DNA of 15,353 bases from Candidatus Aenigmatarchaeota archaeon (GCA_016202865.1 JACQNV010000054.1:1-15353), one strand, 5' to 3'; positions 5,008 to 12,910 are shown, numbered from the stretch's first letter. Notes: generated by a model from the sequence alone, not told the origin. Translations and numbers: made by a program.

Positions 5008-7764
5008 ATGCGATACAGGCCAATAATATTTTTAGTGGTTTTACTTGCAGCTGTTGTTTTTATTAGCGGTTGTACTCAAGAGCAAACTGACAAACCTACA
5101 ACAAACACACCAACAAAAACTTCAGAAATTGGCGCTAAATTTTCCTGTGAAAATGACAACAGTAAAATTCAGACACGGGGTTATATTTTGTTAATGGGTC
5201 TTGCAGATCACACAAAGGAAGGCTGGATTTCTGAGAAAAATTTGATGGAGCAGGATCCTAAATCCAAATTCGTTTTGGTATACGATCAGGACGAGAATTC
5301 CCATCTATCTGAGATCAGCCAGAAGTTTTTGGCAGATGCACACGCTGTGCTGAAAGAAAATCCTGTAGACGAACTGGTCATTTTTGGTGCGAGTGTGGGT
5401 GGGGTGACATCATCTTATTCCATTTCCAAACTAAATTTCACAGGTCCAGTGGCCCTCCACACATTATCCTCCCCTTTGAAAGGATACGATTTTAGAGGAG
5501 TTGGTGAAGCCTTTTTGGGCGAGCGCGCCGTGTTTGAAAAAGAGATCGCCCTAGGCCTCGAACCTTTCCAAACACCTGGAAAAAATATAAAGGTCTACCA
5601 CCACAAAACTATCACAGATACAGTACTAAAAGACTATTACTGTGGAAACTTCGCATCTCTCTGCGATCCAGTAAAAATCCAAAACAACAATATCCAAGGC
5701 AGCAAAGAGTTTTTTTATCCTCAATACGATCACAATCCTCTGATGGGTTTTGTAATAAGGGAGGTGTTGAAATGTTATAACCCAGAAATTTCTGAATTTT
5801 TGGAAAAGGAGAAGTCCACCCTACAAAGAGGGGAGGTTTTGGGATCCTTGTGTACTGGGGAAGAAAACTGTGAAAAATTTTGCCAAAACAACAAAGGAAT
5901 ATGCACAGATTATTGCAATAAAAATCCAGAAACGCTATTGTGTCAAAAGCCATTTGCGTATGACTGTACATATAATCCAGAAAATCCTATATGCCAAAAG
6001 TCGCAACCTCAATCAATGTCAGTTGAATCAACTAAAAACCAGCCACCGGTTCTAAAAAATCTCGGTGTAAATATAGACTCTTGGAATAGACAGACCAACC
6101 TTGCTGGCGATTTGATATTTACAAAAAATCTTCTTTTTGATGATGGGCGCGTTTATAATGATAAAGTATTTCTTGATTTTGGAAGCAAGGACAAATACAG
6201 GCCAAACGACATCGGATCAATAGAATATTGGTTTTATGTCCCTTTAGGCACAAAGCTGGAAGCGCCTTCAGATGGTTTTGTACAAGTTGTATTTTTTAAT
6301 CATACACAGGATTGGGGAATCAATATAAAATCAAAAGATTCTAATTGGATTGTTAGTTTTGAGCATGTACTCAATCTGAAAGTTAAAGATGGTGATTTTG
6401 TAAAAGCAGGTGATATAGTGGCTGAAGCAGCTCCAAGAATCACCTTTAAGAATGAAATAGCCATGACAGAGCTAGTTGTTTGGCAAGGTGGTAGTCAAGG
6501 AGTTGTGAAATATTGCCCATTCCAATTCTTAGATGAGTCACTGAAACAAATATACGGGAATAAAATAAACCAGTTGACAGAAGATTGGGAAGAGTTTATA
6601 GGGAAAGATGTTTATCAGCAAGAAAAGTGGTCCCTTCCTGGTTGTCTGGTTGATAAAATAGTTGAGGCTCAGACTTCCAATACACCTATACAATCTAATA
6701 CACTATCACCTTCCTCAACACCTACACAAACAACAGCAGTTAGAATAGCCGAAAACCAGGCATGGGTTCCAGATGTGTTTACACAGCCTGTTCCTCCAGG
6801 CGCCTCAACAACAAGATTGGTTCTGCCAGCACCAATTGAAAAGATAGCCATCACTAAAATTGGTGCTTTTGGAGCTCATCAAGGCGGTCACCCAGAAGGC
6901 CTAGATCACGAATGGATTGAGATAAAAGATGATGTCCCAATAAACAGTTGGGGAGACGGGGAAGTTACAAAAGTATATGAGAACAGGCCAGGCGAATCAA
7001 GGATTGTTATAAACTTCGGTGATGGACTTGTTGGAGAATACATGGAAATCAAAACACCTCTAGTTAAAGCAGGCGATAAGGTAATAGCTGGCCAACCGAT
7101 TGGTTATGGAATTCCAGCCTATAACAATCCAGGTTATCAAAGCGGAGAGTTTGTTCTTGGAGACAATAATAGAAGAGATGGTGTAAAGTCTTGGGTTGTA
7201 CAGTATGGTTCTTCTGTATCACCCTTTGATTACCTAAGGGATGAGATAAAACAGCAGCTGATTTCTGAATTCACAAAACAAGTAATCGAACCTTATATTA
7301 GTAAAGGTCAATCAATTGAAACAGTAAACCCATGGGAATCATACTTTACAAATCCTCTACTTATACACAAACAAAATAAGGGTACAATAGTGGGTGAATG
7401 GTACCTAAAAAGCAAGAAATGGGCAAAGGACGATTCCCCAGACATAATAATTTTGCTGAAAGCAAACACAAAATATTACAATCAAAACAGAGTAGTTGCA
7501 AGTGATCATGAAGAGGAGAGATTTGTGGGGACTTGGGAAGCTGACTATAACAGCAAAACTTTTATTTTCAATTCCAATGTTTACGGATTGCTCTATGGTA
7601 TATTTGAATTAGATGAATCTGGCCCAAGAGCAACCCTGAAAATAGAATACCAGACTGGGTCTTATCCACAAGGATTTTCAGACAAGTCTCTGACATACAT
7701 AGAAAGGGACGCTGTCCAAAGAGGGGAAGATGCCACTGCCCTTGGTGTGTGGAGCCCGACTTAG
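5008..7764 (+). CDS. Large multidomain surface lipoprotein (hydrolase-like, two M23/lipoyl-like domains, lipocalin-like end)
   Basis: A 918-residue secreted lipoprotein. The signal peptide ends in lipobox ISGC (Cys22), followed by a Thr/Pro linker. Residues about 55-255 look like an alpha/beta hydrolase: the nucleophile-elbow motif GASVG (Ser129) follows a strand, and His242 in YDHNP could be the catalytic His. Residues 282-329 hold ten cysteines, probably disulfide-bonded. Residues about 385-475 and 610-700 are two beta domains like M23/lysostaphin or biotinyl-lipoyl folds, each ending in VKAGD plus a turn (LKVKDGDFVKAGDIV, TPLVKAGDKVIAGQPIG). The second keeps an HPEGLD motif resembling the zinc-binding H-x(n)-D, but no HxH is evident, so it may be inactive or only bind. 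A Ser/Thr/Pro linker spans 556-576. Residues 793-900 resemble a lipocalin-like barrel (GEWYL, VGTWEAD). An AT-rich TATA-like box (4982-4989) lies about 23 bases upstream. The enzyme role is unproven. Confidence 0.8.
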   Translation: MRYRPIIFLVVLLAAVVFISGCTQEQTDKPTTNTPTKTSEIGAKFSCENDNSKIQTRGYILLMGLADHTKEGWISEKNLMEQDPKSKFVLVYDQDENSHLSEISQKFLADAHAVLKENPVDELVIFGASVGGVTSSYSISKLNFTGPVALHTLSSPLKGYDFRGVGEAFLGERAVFEKEIALGLEPFQTPGKNIKVYHHKTITDTVLKDYYCGNFASLCDPVKIQNNNIQGSKEFFYPQYDHNPLMGFVIREVLKCYNPEISEFLEKEKSTLQRGEVLGSLCTGEENCEKFCQNNKGICTDYCNKNPETLLCQKPFAYDCTYNPENPICQKSQPQSMSVESTKNQPPVLKNLGVNIDSWNRQTNLAGDLIFTKNLLFDDGRVYNDKVFLDFGSKDKYRPNDIGSIEYWFYVPLGTKLEAPSDGFVQVVFFNHTQDWGINIKSKDSNWIVSFEHVLNLKVKDGDFVKAGDIVAEAAPRITFKNEIAMTELVVWQGGSQGVVKYCPFQFLDESLKQIYGNKINQLTEDWEEFIGKDVYQQEKWSLPGCLVDKIVEAQTSNTPIQSNTLSPSSTPTQTTAVRIAENQAWVPDVFTQPVPPGASTTRLVLPAPIEKIAITKIGAFGAHQGGHPEGLDHEWIEIKDDVPINSWGDGEVTKVYENRPGESRIVINFGDGLVGEYMEIKTPLVKAGDKVIAGQPIGYGIPAYNNPGYQSGEFVLGDNNRRDGVKSWVVQYGSSVSPFDYLRDEIKQQLISEFTKQVIEPYISKGQSIETVNPWESYFTNPLLIHKQNKGTIVGEWYLKSKKWAKDDSPDIIILLKANTKYYNQNRVVASDHEEERFVGTWEADYNSKTFIFNSNVYGLLYGIFELDESGPRATLKIEYQTGSYPQGFSDKSLTYIERDAVQRGEDATALGVWSPT

Positions 7765-7770
7765 TTGAAC

Positions 7771-7780
7771 AATTTATAAA
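7771..7780 (+). promoter_or_regulatory. TATA-like box for the PEBP lipoprotein
   Basis: AATTTATAAA is centred about 26 bases before the ATG at 7802. It implies a separate, leaderless transcript for the second lipoprotein. Confidence 0.6.
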
Positions 7781-7801
7781 CATCCAAAAACAATTAATTA
7801 T

Positions 7802-8986
7802 ATGAAATTTTCCTTTTTGTTTGTAATCATCGCTGTCGTTGGAATTGTTGCAATCAGCGGTTGTACTCAGCAGGGAGCGCCAGTTACAACAAAATCACCA
7901 ACCACGACTTCTGTGTCTAGCCCAACACCTTCCTCTCTAACAACTCCAACACAAACAACCACAGCCGGTCTTTCCTTAACAAGCTCCGCATTCTCCCATA
8001 ATGGAGATATCCCAGTCAAATACACATGTGATGGTGGGGATGTTAGCCCCCCATTAAAAATTTCAGGTGTTCCTGCTACAGCAAAATCCCTCGCCTTAAT
8101 AGTGGATGATCCAGATGCGGTTGATGTGGCCGGAAAAGTCTGGGACCATTGGGTAGTCTTTAACATTGATCCATCTACAATTGAAATTGGGGAAAATCAG
8201 AAGGTTGGAACTCCCGGATCCACAAGTTCAGGCATTAGTAAATATGAAGGTCCTTGTCCTCCAGCCCAACATTCCTACTCTTTCAGGTTATATACTCTAG
8301 ACAAAACTTTAGATCTCCAAGAGGGAGCAACAAAAACTCAAGTTGAATCAGCTATGCAGGGAAGTATACTTGCTCAGACAGAACTTATTGGAAAATATGG
8401 TGGTGGAACATCACCAAGTCCAACAAGCACAGGGTTTGACAGCACTCCATTTATTTCTTCCTCCAAACTAAGCCCGTCCAATCCCGGTGTCAATGAAACA
8501 TTCATTCTTGAGCTTACTGCAGAAGATGACCAAAGTGTCAGGCAGTTTACATGGACATCTTCAAAGCCGCTTTTACAGGGCCAGACAGGATACTTCGATT
8601 GTGGTTTACAAAAAACATGCACAGCAAAACTGGAACTTGCTGCTTTGGAGCAAGGTGACCAAAAGATTACAGTCTATGCGGTAGACTCTTTTGGAAAACA
8701 ATCATCAGAATCCAATTTCAATCTAAATGTCGGGCCACCAAGAGTAGCAGGATCCCTAACACCAACAGCTTCGCCAACAAATACAACTTCTCCAACGACT
8801 TCAGTAACTACAGCTCCAGAAGATGGTTGCAATTCAAATTCAGACTGTGGCTATAAACAGAGGTGCTCGGCTGGAAGCTGTATAGATGTTGATTGTACAA
8901 CCGATTCACAATGTTCAGGATGCAAAAGATGCTCATCTTATAGTTGTGTATCCTGCGGTAAAGGGCCTTATGGTTGTTATTGCTGA
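7802..8986 (+). CDS. PEBP/YbhB-family lipoprotein with C-terminal Cys-rich domain
   Basis: A 394-residue surface lipoprotein. The lipobox ISGC gives Cys21, and a Thr/Ser/Pro linker (26-55) follows. Residues 57-200 are a complete phosphatidylethanolamine-binding-protein (YbhB/YbcL) domain with its anion-pocket motifs: YTCDGGDVSPPL (74-85), DDPDA (102-106), WDHWVVFNI (114-122), YEGPCPP (148-154) and HSYSFRLYTLD (157-167). The ligand is unknown; family members bind phosphate-like groups or inhibit kinases and proteases. Residues about 212-310 look like an Ig-like beta domain with a Cys pair (267, 273). A second Ser/Thr/Pro linker (318-340) leads to a 52-residue tail with 12 cysteines (343-394) containing the C-x5-C-x5-C-x4-C pattern seen in extracellular Cys-rich repeats. 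The PEBP assignment is firm; the tail is described only. Confidence 0.93.
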   Translation: MKFSFLFVIIAVVGIVAISGCTQQGAPVTTKSPTTTSVSSPTPSSLTTPTQTTTAGLSLTSSAFSHNGDIPVKYTCDGGDVSPPLKISGVPATAKSLALIVDDPDAVDVAGKVWDHWVVFNIDPSTIEIGENQKVGTPGSTSSGISKYEGPCPPAQHSYSFRLYTLDKTLDLQEGATKTQVESAMQGSILAQTELIGKYGGGTSPSPTSTGFDSTPFISSSKLSPSNPGVNETFILELTAEDDQSVRQFTWTSSKPLLQGQTGYFDCGLQKTCTAKLELAALEQGDQKITVYAVDSFGKQSSESNFNLNVGPPRVAGSLTPTASPTNTTSPTTSVTTAPEDGCNSNSDCGYKQRCSAGSCIDVDCTTDSQCSGCKRCSSYSCVSCGKGPYGCYC

Positions 8987-9003
8987 ATATAATTGTCTTT
9001 GTT

Positions 9004-9014
9004 CTGAAAAAATC
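9004..9014 (-). terminator. T-run terminator after the ZIP transporter
   Basis: Just past the ZIP stop codon the minus strand reads GGATTTTTTC, a six-T tract of the kind that ends archaeal transcripts. The two convergent genes are separated by only 28 bases. Confidence 0.4.
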
Positions 9015-9794
9015 CTATCCATGTGGTAGTAGAACACCCAAACCATACATTACAAATATTCCAACAACCAAGAAAACAAACTGCACAACACTCTTTTTCC
9101 AGTTTTTCTCTTTATGTATTTCCGGGATTAGATCGACGAGAGCAAGATAAAGGAAACCACCACCAGCAACCCCAATTAGTAGTGGTGTCAAATTTTCCAC
9201 TGTGGAAGATAAGAAAAATGTCAGAACCCCCCCAATAACAGCAGTAATAGCAACAATAAAATTATATAAAAGCGCTTTCCCTGCTTTAAGACCTCCATGT
9301 AACAGAATAGCAAAATCCCCTATTTCTTGTGGAATCTCGTGGGCAGCAACAGCTATCGTAGAAGCAATTCCTAATACAGGATCGACCAAAAAGCTGGCAG
9401 CTATCAATGTTCCATCTATAAAGTTATGAACAGCTTCAGATGCTAGAACTGTATACACAAAGGGTTTTTTGTGGTCGTGGTGATGCTCCTTATACCCCTT
9501 CGGATCAATATCCTCTTCATGATGTGAATGATGCCAACCCACAAACCTCTCGACAGCAAAAAACACAATTATACCAATAACTACATAAAGAGAGCCAGAA
9601 GCGCCACCCAATTCAATTGCTTCAGGAACCAAGTCGAACAAGGAAACACCAATCAGAGTCCCAGCAGCAAAAGCGACAAGAACAAGCAACGCTTTTTTAA
9701 GAAACTGCTTTCTAAACGATAGTGTAAAAACACCTATAAAAGAGATAAGGCTAATGAGTAAAGTTGCCCCAATGATCCAAAGTAGAGTTGACAT
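9015..9794 (-). CDS. ZIP-family metal ion transporter
   Basis: A 259-residue membrane protein of the ZIP family, which moves divalent metals such as zinc, iron or manganese into the cytoplasm. About eight hydrophobic segments are visible. A His-rich cytoplasmic loop lies between TM3 and TM4 (residues 88-108: HHSHH, EHHHDH). TM4 carries HNFIDG (123-128) and TM5 carries HEIPQE (152-157), the family's binuclear metal-site motifs. I start at the ATG at 9794: it precedes the first membrane segment, and a TATA box lies 25 bases upstream. An in-frame TTG at 9848 would add 18 residues and would place that TATA box inside the gene. It diverges from a NikR-like regulator, which is its most likely controller, so the metal could be nickel as well as zinc. 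Confidence 0.93.
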   Translation of the reverse strand: MSTLLWIIGATLLISLISFIGVFTLSFRKQFLKKALLVLVAFAAGTLIGVSLFDLVPEAIELGGASGSLYVVIGIIVFFAVERFVGWHHSHHEEDIDPKGYKEHHHDHKKPFVYTVLASEAVHNFIDGTLIAASFLVDPVLGIASTIAVAAHEIPQEIGDFAILLHGGLKAGKALLYNFIVAITAVIGGVLTFFLSSTVENLTPLLIGVAGGGFLYLALVDLIPEIHKEKNWKKSVVQFVFLVVGIFVMYGLGVLLPHG

Positions 9795-9812
9795 ATCAAA
9801 ACATTGTAGTGG

Positions 9813-9825
9813 GTTAATAAATACC
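9813..9825 (-). promoter_or_regulatory. TATA-like box for the ZIP gene
   Basis: Minus-strand GGTATTTATTAAC contains a TATA element centred about 25 bases before the ATG at 9794. The GGTATTTA core recurs on the plus strand at 9893-9900, in front of the nikR gene. Confidence 0.55.
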
Positions 9826-9853
9826 TTACAAAGAGTTAATAAGTCCAAGCAAC

Positions 9854-9862
9854 ATATTTATA
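9854..9862 (+). promoter_or_regulatory. TATA-like box probably serving nikR
   Basis: ATTTATAAG within CATATTTATAAG is the best TATA match in this divergent region. Used rightward it gives a start near 9884 and a leader of about 60 bases before the ATG at 9944. The alternative, GGTATTTAAT at 9893-9902, would start near 9923, inside the palindrome at 9916-9935. I cannot choose between the two. Confidence 0.4.
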
Positions 9863-9915
9863 AGAAAGTTATTAACATTGGTTGGCTGAGTTGGTATTTA
9901 ATGTTAAAAAGAAAG

Positions 9916-9935
9916 GAAACAGCAGCAGCTGTTTC
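9916..9935. promoter_or_regulatory. 20-bp palindrome, likely operator
   Basis: GAAACAGC and GCTGTTTC are perfect 8-bp inverted arms around AGCA. The site lies 8 bases before the nikR start codon, so bound protein would block transcription or early elongation. Autoregulation by the NikR-like protein is a natural guess, though the site does not resemble the E. coli NikR operator. It could also form an RNA hairpin. Confidence 0.5.
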
Positions 9936-9943
9936 AGATTATC

Positions 9944-10331
9944 TATGAGCAATCAAATAATCAGTATATCCATTAATGATAAATTACTGGAAGAAGTAGA
10001 CAGGTTGCAGAGCGAACTTGGTTTTTCAGGGCGAAGCGAACTGATAAGGGCAGGCCTCAAATTTCTGATTCTGGATAAAAAGGAAAAGGAGAAGCTTTCA
10101 GGCAAAATAAGCGGTGTTCTTATAGTTGTTCACAAAGAAGAGACAGAAAGAGAAGTGACAAGTTATAAACATGAATTTAATAGCGTGATAAAAACACATG
10201 TACACACAAATTTAGAGAGTAAATGCATGGACCTATTCACAGTAGAAGGGCAAGCCCAAGATATTATAAGACTTACAGAGAGCATGCAAAAAATTAAAAA
10301 AATAGACTATGTAAAACTGATAGTCTCCTGA
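9944..10331 (+). CDS. nikR: NikR-like ribbon-helix-helix metal-responsive regulator
   Basis: A 128-residue DNA-binding repressor of the NikR family. Residues 4-45 form a ribbon-helix-helix (strand IISISI, helices KLLEEVDRLQSE and RSELIRAGLKFL). Residues 54-128 form the ACT-like metal-binding, tetramerising domain. The nickel ligands align exactly with those of E. coli NikR: His76 (YKHEF), His85 and His87 (THVHT) and Cys94 (SKCMDL). High-affinity nickel sensing is therefore well supported, although some homologues respond to other metals. I start at the ATG at 9944, where the ribbon strand begins; an in-frame TTG at 9882 would add 20 low-complexity residues. The divergent ZIP transporter is the likely target, and the 307-residue gene 8 bases downstream is probably co-transcribed. 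Confidence 0.88.
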
Positions 10332-10339
10332 AAAATTAT

Positions 10340-11263
10340 ATGACAATAAATTTAACTGTGTCGTTTGAGGTAAATATAGACAGGTTTAAAATTGACTACA
10401 AAAAAGATCAGGTTAACCCATATATGGCAAAAAAAATTCTCAGGAAAAAATACGAGTCTTTGGGTTATACAATTATTCCTGGTGACAATTTCGAAACCAG
10501 CCTGTTGTTGGAATTTATACGCAAACATAAATATCTGGATAATTATTCCAAAGTTAAACTGGGTGAATACAAACCAAATGCAGGCGTAGAGGAGTATAAC
10601 AAACAGGTTATTGGTGTTTTGGATTTCCAGAGAATACAAAAACTACTGTTTATATGCAAAATATGCAGTCTTATCGGAGATCCTGGATTCCCGGATTTTC
10701 TAGTCTATAAAAGAAGAGAAGGGAGGCTTCCCAGCAATTTCCGTGTGCAAAACAGCGAAGAGGCTCTTAGATATGTGTATTCAGAAGACGGGTTGAGTGT
10801 AGAAAAGTCTGTGTTTATAGCCTTCGCGAAACTACTTAATGTGATAAATGTAAAATTGGCTGCAGTTGACTTTTCGGACTTCTCAAATCCAGATATAGCG
10901 AAAATTGATTTGCTTGAAGTTTTAGAAAAAGCTTTTTCAGTTCTTTCAAAAAGGGTAAATGTACAGAATTCGCTCAGAGACATTGGTATAGATCTAACTG
11001 TCTTCAAAAAATGGCTTGTAGATAAGCAAGTGAATAGAGTAGATATAGAAAAGATGTATCAAGATTTTGTAGAGGCGGTTTCTGTTTCAACAAAGCTCAA
11101 GGAATTGATTAAAAAACTGGAATTAATGGACATAAACTCTTTACTGGGGAAAAAGGACCGCCCGGAAAAACTAAAATCCCTCAGAGAAGCCTTAGGAATA
11201 AACATGCTGGAAGCAGTTGATGTGTTAAATTTGTGGGAAATCACTCAAACAAAGCCTTTTTAA
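10340..11263 (+). CDS. Hypothetical protein downstream of nikR
   Basis: A 307-residue soluble protein that I do not recognise. The N-terminal 60 residues contain strands and a basic helix (KKILRKKYESLGYTIIPG). Residues 105-124 read CKICSLIGDPGFPDFLVYKR; the GxPDFLV core resembles the strand motif of VRR-NUC and other PD-(D/E)xK nucleases, but a following ExK is not obvious, so a nuclease fold is only a possibility. The C-terminal half (150-300) is mostly helical and rich in Lys, Leu and Val. No signal or membrane segment is present. The ATG lies 8 bases after the nikR stop with no good Shine-Dalgarno or TATA, which suggests co-transcription with nikR. That association may be incidental. Confidence 0.7.
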   Translation: MTINLTVSFEVNIDRFKIDYKKDQVNPYMAKKILRKKYESLGYTIIPGDNFETSLLLEFIRKHKYLDNYSKVKLGEYKPNAGVEEYNKQVIGVLDFQRIQKLLFICKICSLIGDPGFPDFLVYKRREGRLPSNFRVQNSEEALRYVYSEDGLSVEKSVFIAFAKLLNVINVKLAAVDFSDFSNPDIAKIDLLEVLEKAFSVLSKRVNVQNSLRDIGIDLTVFKKWLVDKQVNRVDIEKMYQDFVEAVSVSTKLKELIKKLELMDINSLLGKKDRPEKLKSLREALGINMLEAVDVLNLWEITQTKPF

Positions 11264-11264
11264 A
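11256..11264 (+). promoter_or_regulatory. TATA-like box for the SSB gene
   Basis: CTTTTTAAA is centred about 28 bases before the ATG at 11288 and overlaps the stop codon of the upstream gene. It supports the ATG at 11288 over the in-frame TTG at 11282. Confidence 0.5.
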
Positions 11265-11287
11265 CCCCAAACCACAAGAAATTGAAT

Positions 11288-11572
11288 ATGAAAATAAAAG
11301 AACTAAAACCAAATCAGGCAGCAAGCCTTGAAAGCGCTGAAGTTGTTGAAGCGGGAGAAGTCAGAGAGTTTAACAAATATGGCAGATCAGGAAAAGTCTG
11401 TACATTAAAAATAAAAGACGGCTCTGGCCAAATAGATCTGACGCTTTGGAATGATGATGTTGACAAGTTTGCTGTCGGTGATAAAATAAAAATAACAGAA
11501 GGCTGGGTAAAAGAGTGGAACGGCGAAATGCAAATCTCTTCAGGAAAAAACGGCAAAATTGAGAAGGTTTAA
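11288..11572 (+). CDS. ssb: Single-OB-fold ssDNA-binding protein, crenarchaeal SSB type
   Basis: A 94-residue single OB fold that coats single-stranded DNA in replication and repair. The order of motifs follows Sulfolobus SSB and the hSSB1 family: an N-terminal IKELKPN, a strand with VCTLKIKDGSGQIDLTLW (37-54), VGDKIKITEGWVKEWNG (63-79), and a closing QISSGKNGKI. Trp54 and Trp73, with Trp77 nearby, occupy the positions of the base-stacking aromatics of that family. It is shorter than Sulfolobus SSB because the flexible acidic C-terminal tail used for partner binding is absent. A TATA-like box overlaps the upstream stop codon, so it is probably a leaderless single gene. The family call is strong; RPA-like OB proteins of other roles are the alternative. 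Confidence 0.88.
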   Translation: MKIKELKPNQAASLESAEVVEAGEVREFNKYGRSGKVCTLKIKDGSGQIDLTLWNDDVDKFAVGDKIKITEGWVKEWNGEMQISSGKNGKIEKV

Positions 11573-11583
11573 CTGAACTTAAG

Positions 11584-11591
11584 CTTTTATT
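11584..11591 (+). promoter_or_regulatory. TATA-like box for the 173-residue gene
   Basis: CTTTTATT is centred 25 bases before the ATG at 11613. The pyrimidine-rich tract around it may also end the SSB transcript. Confidence 0.45.
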
Positions 11592-11612
11592 TCTTTCTGC
11601 CCTTTTATTCTA

Positions 11613-12134
11613 ATGGTATACCTACTTGTAAGAAAGCAATCCGAAAGCGATCTCAGTGATGCAGAAATCCTACCGCACAGAGCTGCAGATGTTTTTCTAC
11701 TTAGATCATCTTATTTTCCAGAAGAGAGAGGCTGCCTGATTTGGTATGTGGATCCTAAAATAGTTGTTCCAGGGCAAGCTTTGCGGCTTCCTGAAGCAGT
11801 CCACTGGATCCAAAAACCGCTTGCAGCAAACTATGAAAACATTGGAAGCGGCGACATAAATGGAAGGCTTCTAGTACAAGATCCTGCAAGAAGTTTAGGC
11901 CCCTATACTCTAGACTTAAAACCTTGGGAAGATGACAGAGATTTGTGGAAAGACCAGAAGGTTTTTAGAAGAGGTCACCTGAGCAGGGTTACAGCTAGCT
12001 CAAGAATTCCAATACAAATAGTAACCCAAGATACAGCGGGCGACAAAATCCCATACAACGGATACCACTTTATCGGCGATCCCCAAGAATTTTTCGAAGA
12101 GCTCAGAGCAGAAGGGTTCAGTTTTGTTGATTAG
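11613..12134 (+). CDS. Hypothetical protein (173 residues)
   Basis: An unrecognised soluble protein. It has a mixed composition, several aromatic and proline residues, and no signal peptide, membrane segment or metal motif. Notable segments are VFLLRSSYFPEERGCLIWYVDP (about 27-48), a central acidic/Trp stretch (LDLKPWEDDRDLWKDQK, 99-115) and a C-terminal YHFIGDPQEFFEELRAEGF (151-169) that looks like a strand followed by a helix. A TATA-like box 25 bases upstream supports the start. It ends just before a hairpin terminator shared with the convergent TSUP gene. Coding is likely because the frame is long, uninterrupted and neatly bounded. Confidence 0.7.
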   Translation: MVYLLVRKQSESDLSDAEILPHRAADVFLLRSSYFPEERGCLIWYVDPKIVVPGQALRLPEAVHWIQKPLAANYENIGSGDINGRLLVQDPARSLGPYTLDLKPWEDDRDLWKDQKVFRRGHLSRVTASSRIPIQIVTQDTAGDKIPYNGYHFIGDPQEFFEELRAEGFSFVD

Positions 12135-12139
12135 CTAGT

Positions 12140-12164
12140 TACTCCTTTCAATTAAAAAGGAGTA
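12140..12164. terminator. Hairpin between convergent genes, probable bidirectional terminator
   Basis: TACTCCTTT (12140-12148) and AAAGGAGTA (12156-12164) are perfect 9-bp inverted arms with a 7-base loop, followed rightward by GTTTTA. It lies 6 bases after the 173-residue gene and covers the last codons and stop of the TSUP gene. Stem terminators are not the standard archaeal signal, so it may act in RNA 3'-end protection instead. Confidence 0.5.
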
Positions 12165-12891
12165 GTTTTACACTCAGAACCACCACAAACAAAACAAATA
12201 ACCGCTTCACCCAAACATTGCCTTTTTTTATTGCAATATGCGCGCCAAGATAACCGCCAATTGCCATACCAACAAGTAAGACAATTCCAATTTGGTAATC
12301 AATTATACCATTAAACGCGAATATTATTACAGAGGATATAGAAAGCACAAACCAAGGTATAATGCCTGTTCCAAGGTTTTCTATCATTGTAAACCCAAGG
12401 AAAAATATTACAACATAAGATGTCATGGGACCTGTTCCTTGACCAAAGAAGCCTGCAAAAATCATAATAAGGAAATATAAAAATAATCCGATTATATTTT
12501 TGAATTTGCTTGTTTTAACTGATTTGACACCAAAACTCCTCTTTAATAATACAAGAGGCACAAGAACCAATACAAGTATTACAATCACGCTTTCTAGGAT
12601 TTTGGTATCAACATTCAACAGAATAATTGAACCTATTAAGGAGCCTGCGAGAGCAAGAATCGATAAAATGGGCACATATTTCCAAACTATTCCCTTTGCT
12701 TTCCAAAACTTATATAATGCAGAAAGTGTTTGGCCAATTGTCCCAAACCTATCGGTTGCTATTGCTGTTTGTGGTGGAATACCTAGAAATATTAAAGACG
12801 GGATTGAAATTAGTCCACCAGCACCAACTAAAGAGTCAAAAAATCCTGTTGCTACACCAATACCAAAGATCAATAGAAATATTTCGAACAT
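12148..12891 (-). CDS. TSUP (TauE/SafE) family membrane transporter
   Basis: A 247-residue membrane protein with about eight hydrophobic segments arranged as two related halves. The first half begins GFFDSLVGAGGLISIPSL (17-33), with IPPQTAIAT (38-46), the classic TSUP glycine-rich signature. The second half repeats it as GFFGQGTGPMTSYVVIFFLG (147-166). The family exports or imports sulfur-containing or organic anions such as sulfite and sulfoacetate; the substrate here cannot be read from sequence. A TATA-like GATATTAATC (12911-12920) lies about 25 bases before the ATG at 12891, so it is transcribed separately from the redox pair upstream, though in the same direction. Confidence 0.88.
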   Translation of the reverse strand: MFEIFLLIFGIGVATGFFDSLVGAGGLISIPSLIFLGIPPQTAIATDRFGTIGQTLSALYKFWKAKGIVWKYVPILSILALAGSLIGSIILLNVDTKILESVIVILVLVLVPLVLLKRSFGVKSVKTSKFKNIIGLFLYFLIMIFAGFFGQGTGPMTSYVVIFFLGFTMIENLGTGIIPWFVLSISSVIIFAFNGIIDYQIGIVLLVGMAIGGYLGAHIAIKKGNVWVKRLFVLFVVVLSVKLLLFN

Positions 12892-12910
12892 TATACTAAA
12901 TTAATTGGTA

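Noticed and set aside
5612..5971. 119-codon minus-strand frame inside the large lipoprotein gene
   Set aside because: Shadow of a coding sequence with low-complexity Cys/Phe content; the plus-strand frame carries the motifs.
5065..7869. Identical 14-base AGCGGTTGTACTCA in both lipoprotein genes (5065-5078, 7856-7869)
   Set aside because: Both encode the lipobox SGCTQ with the same codons; protein constraint explains it without a DNA-level repeat function.
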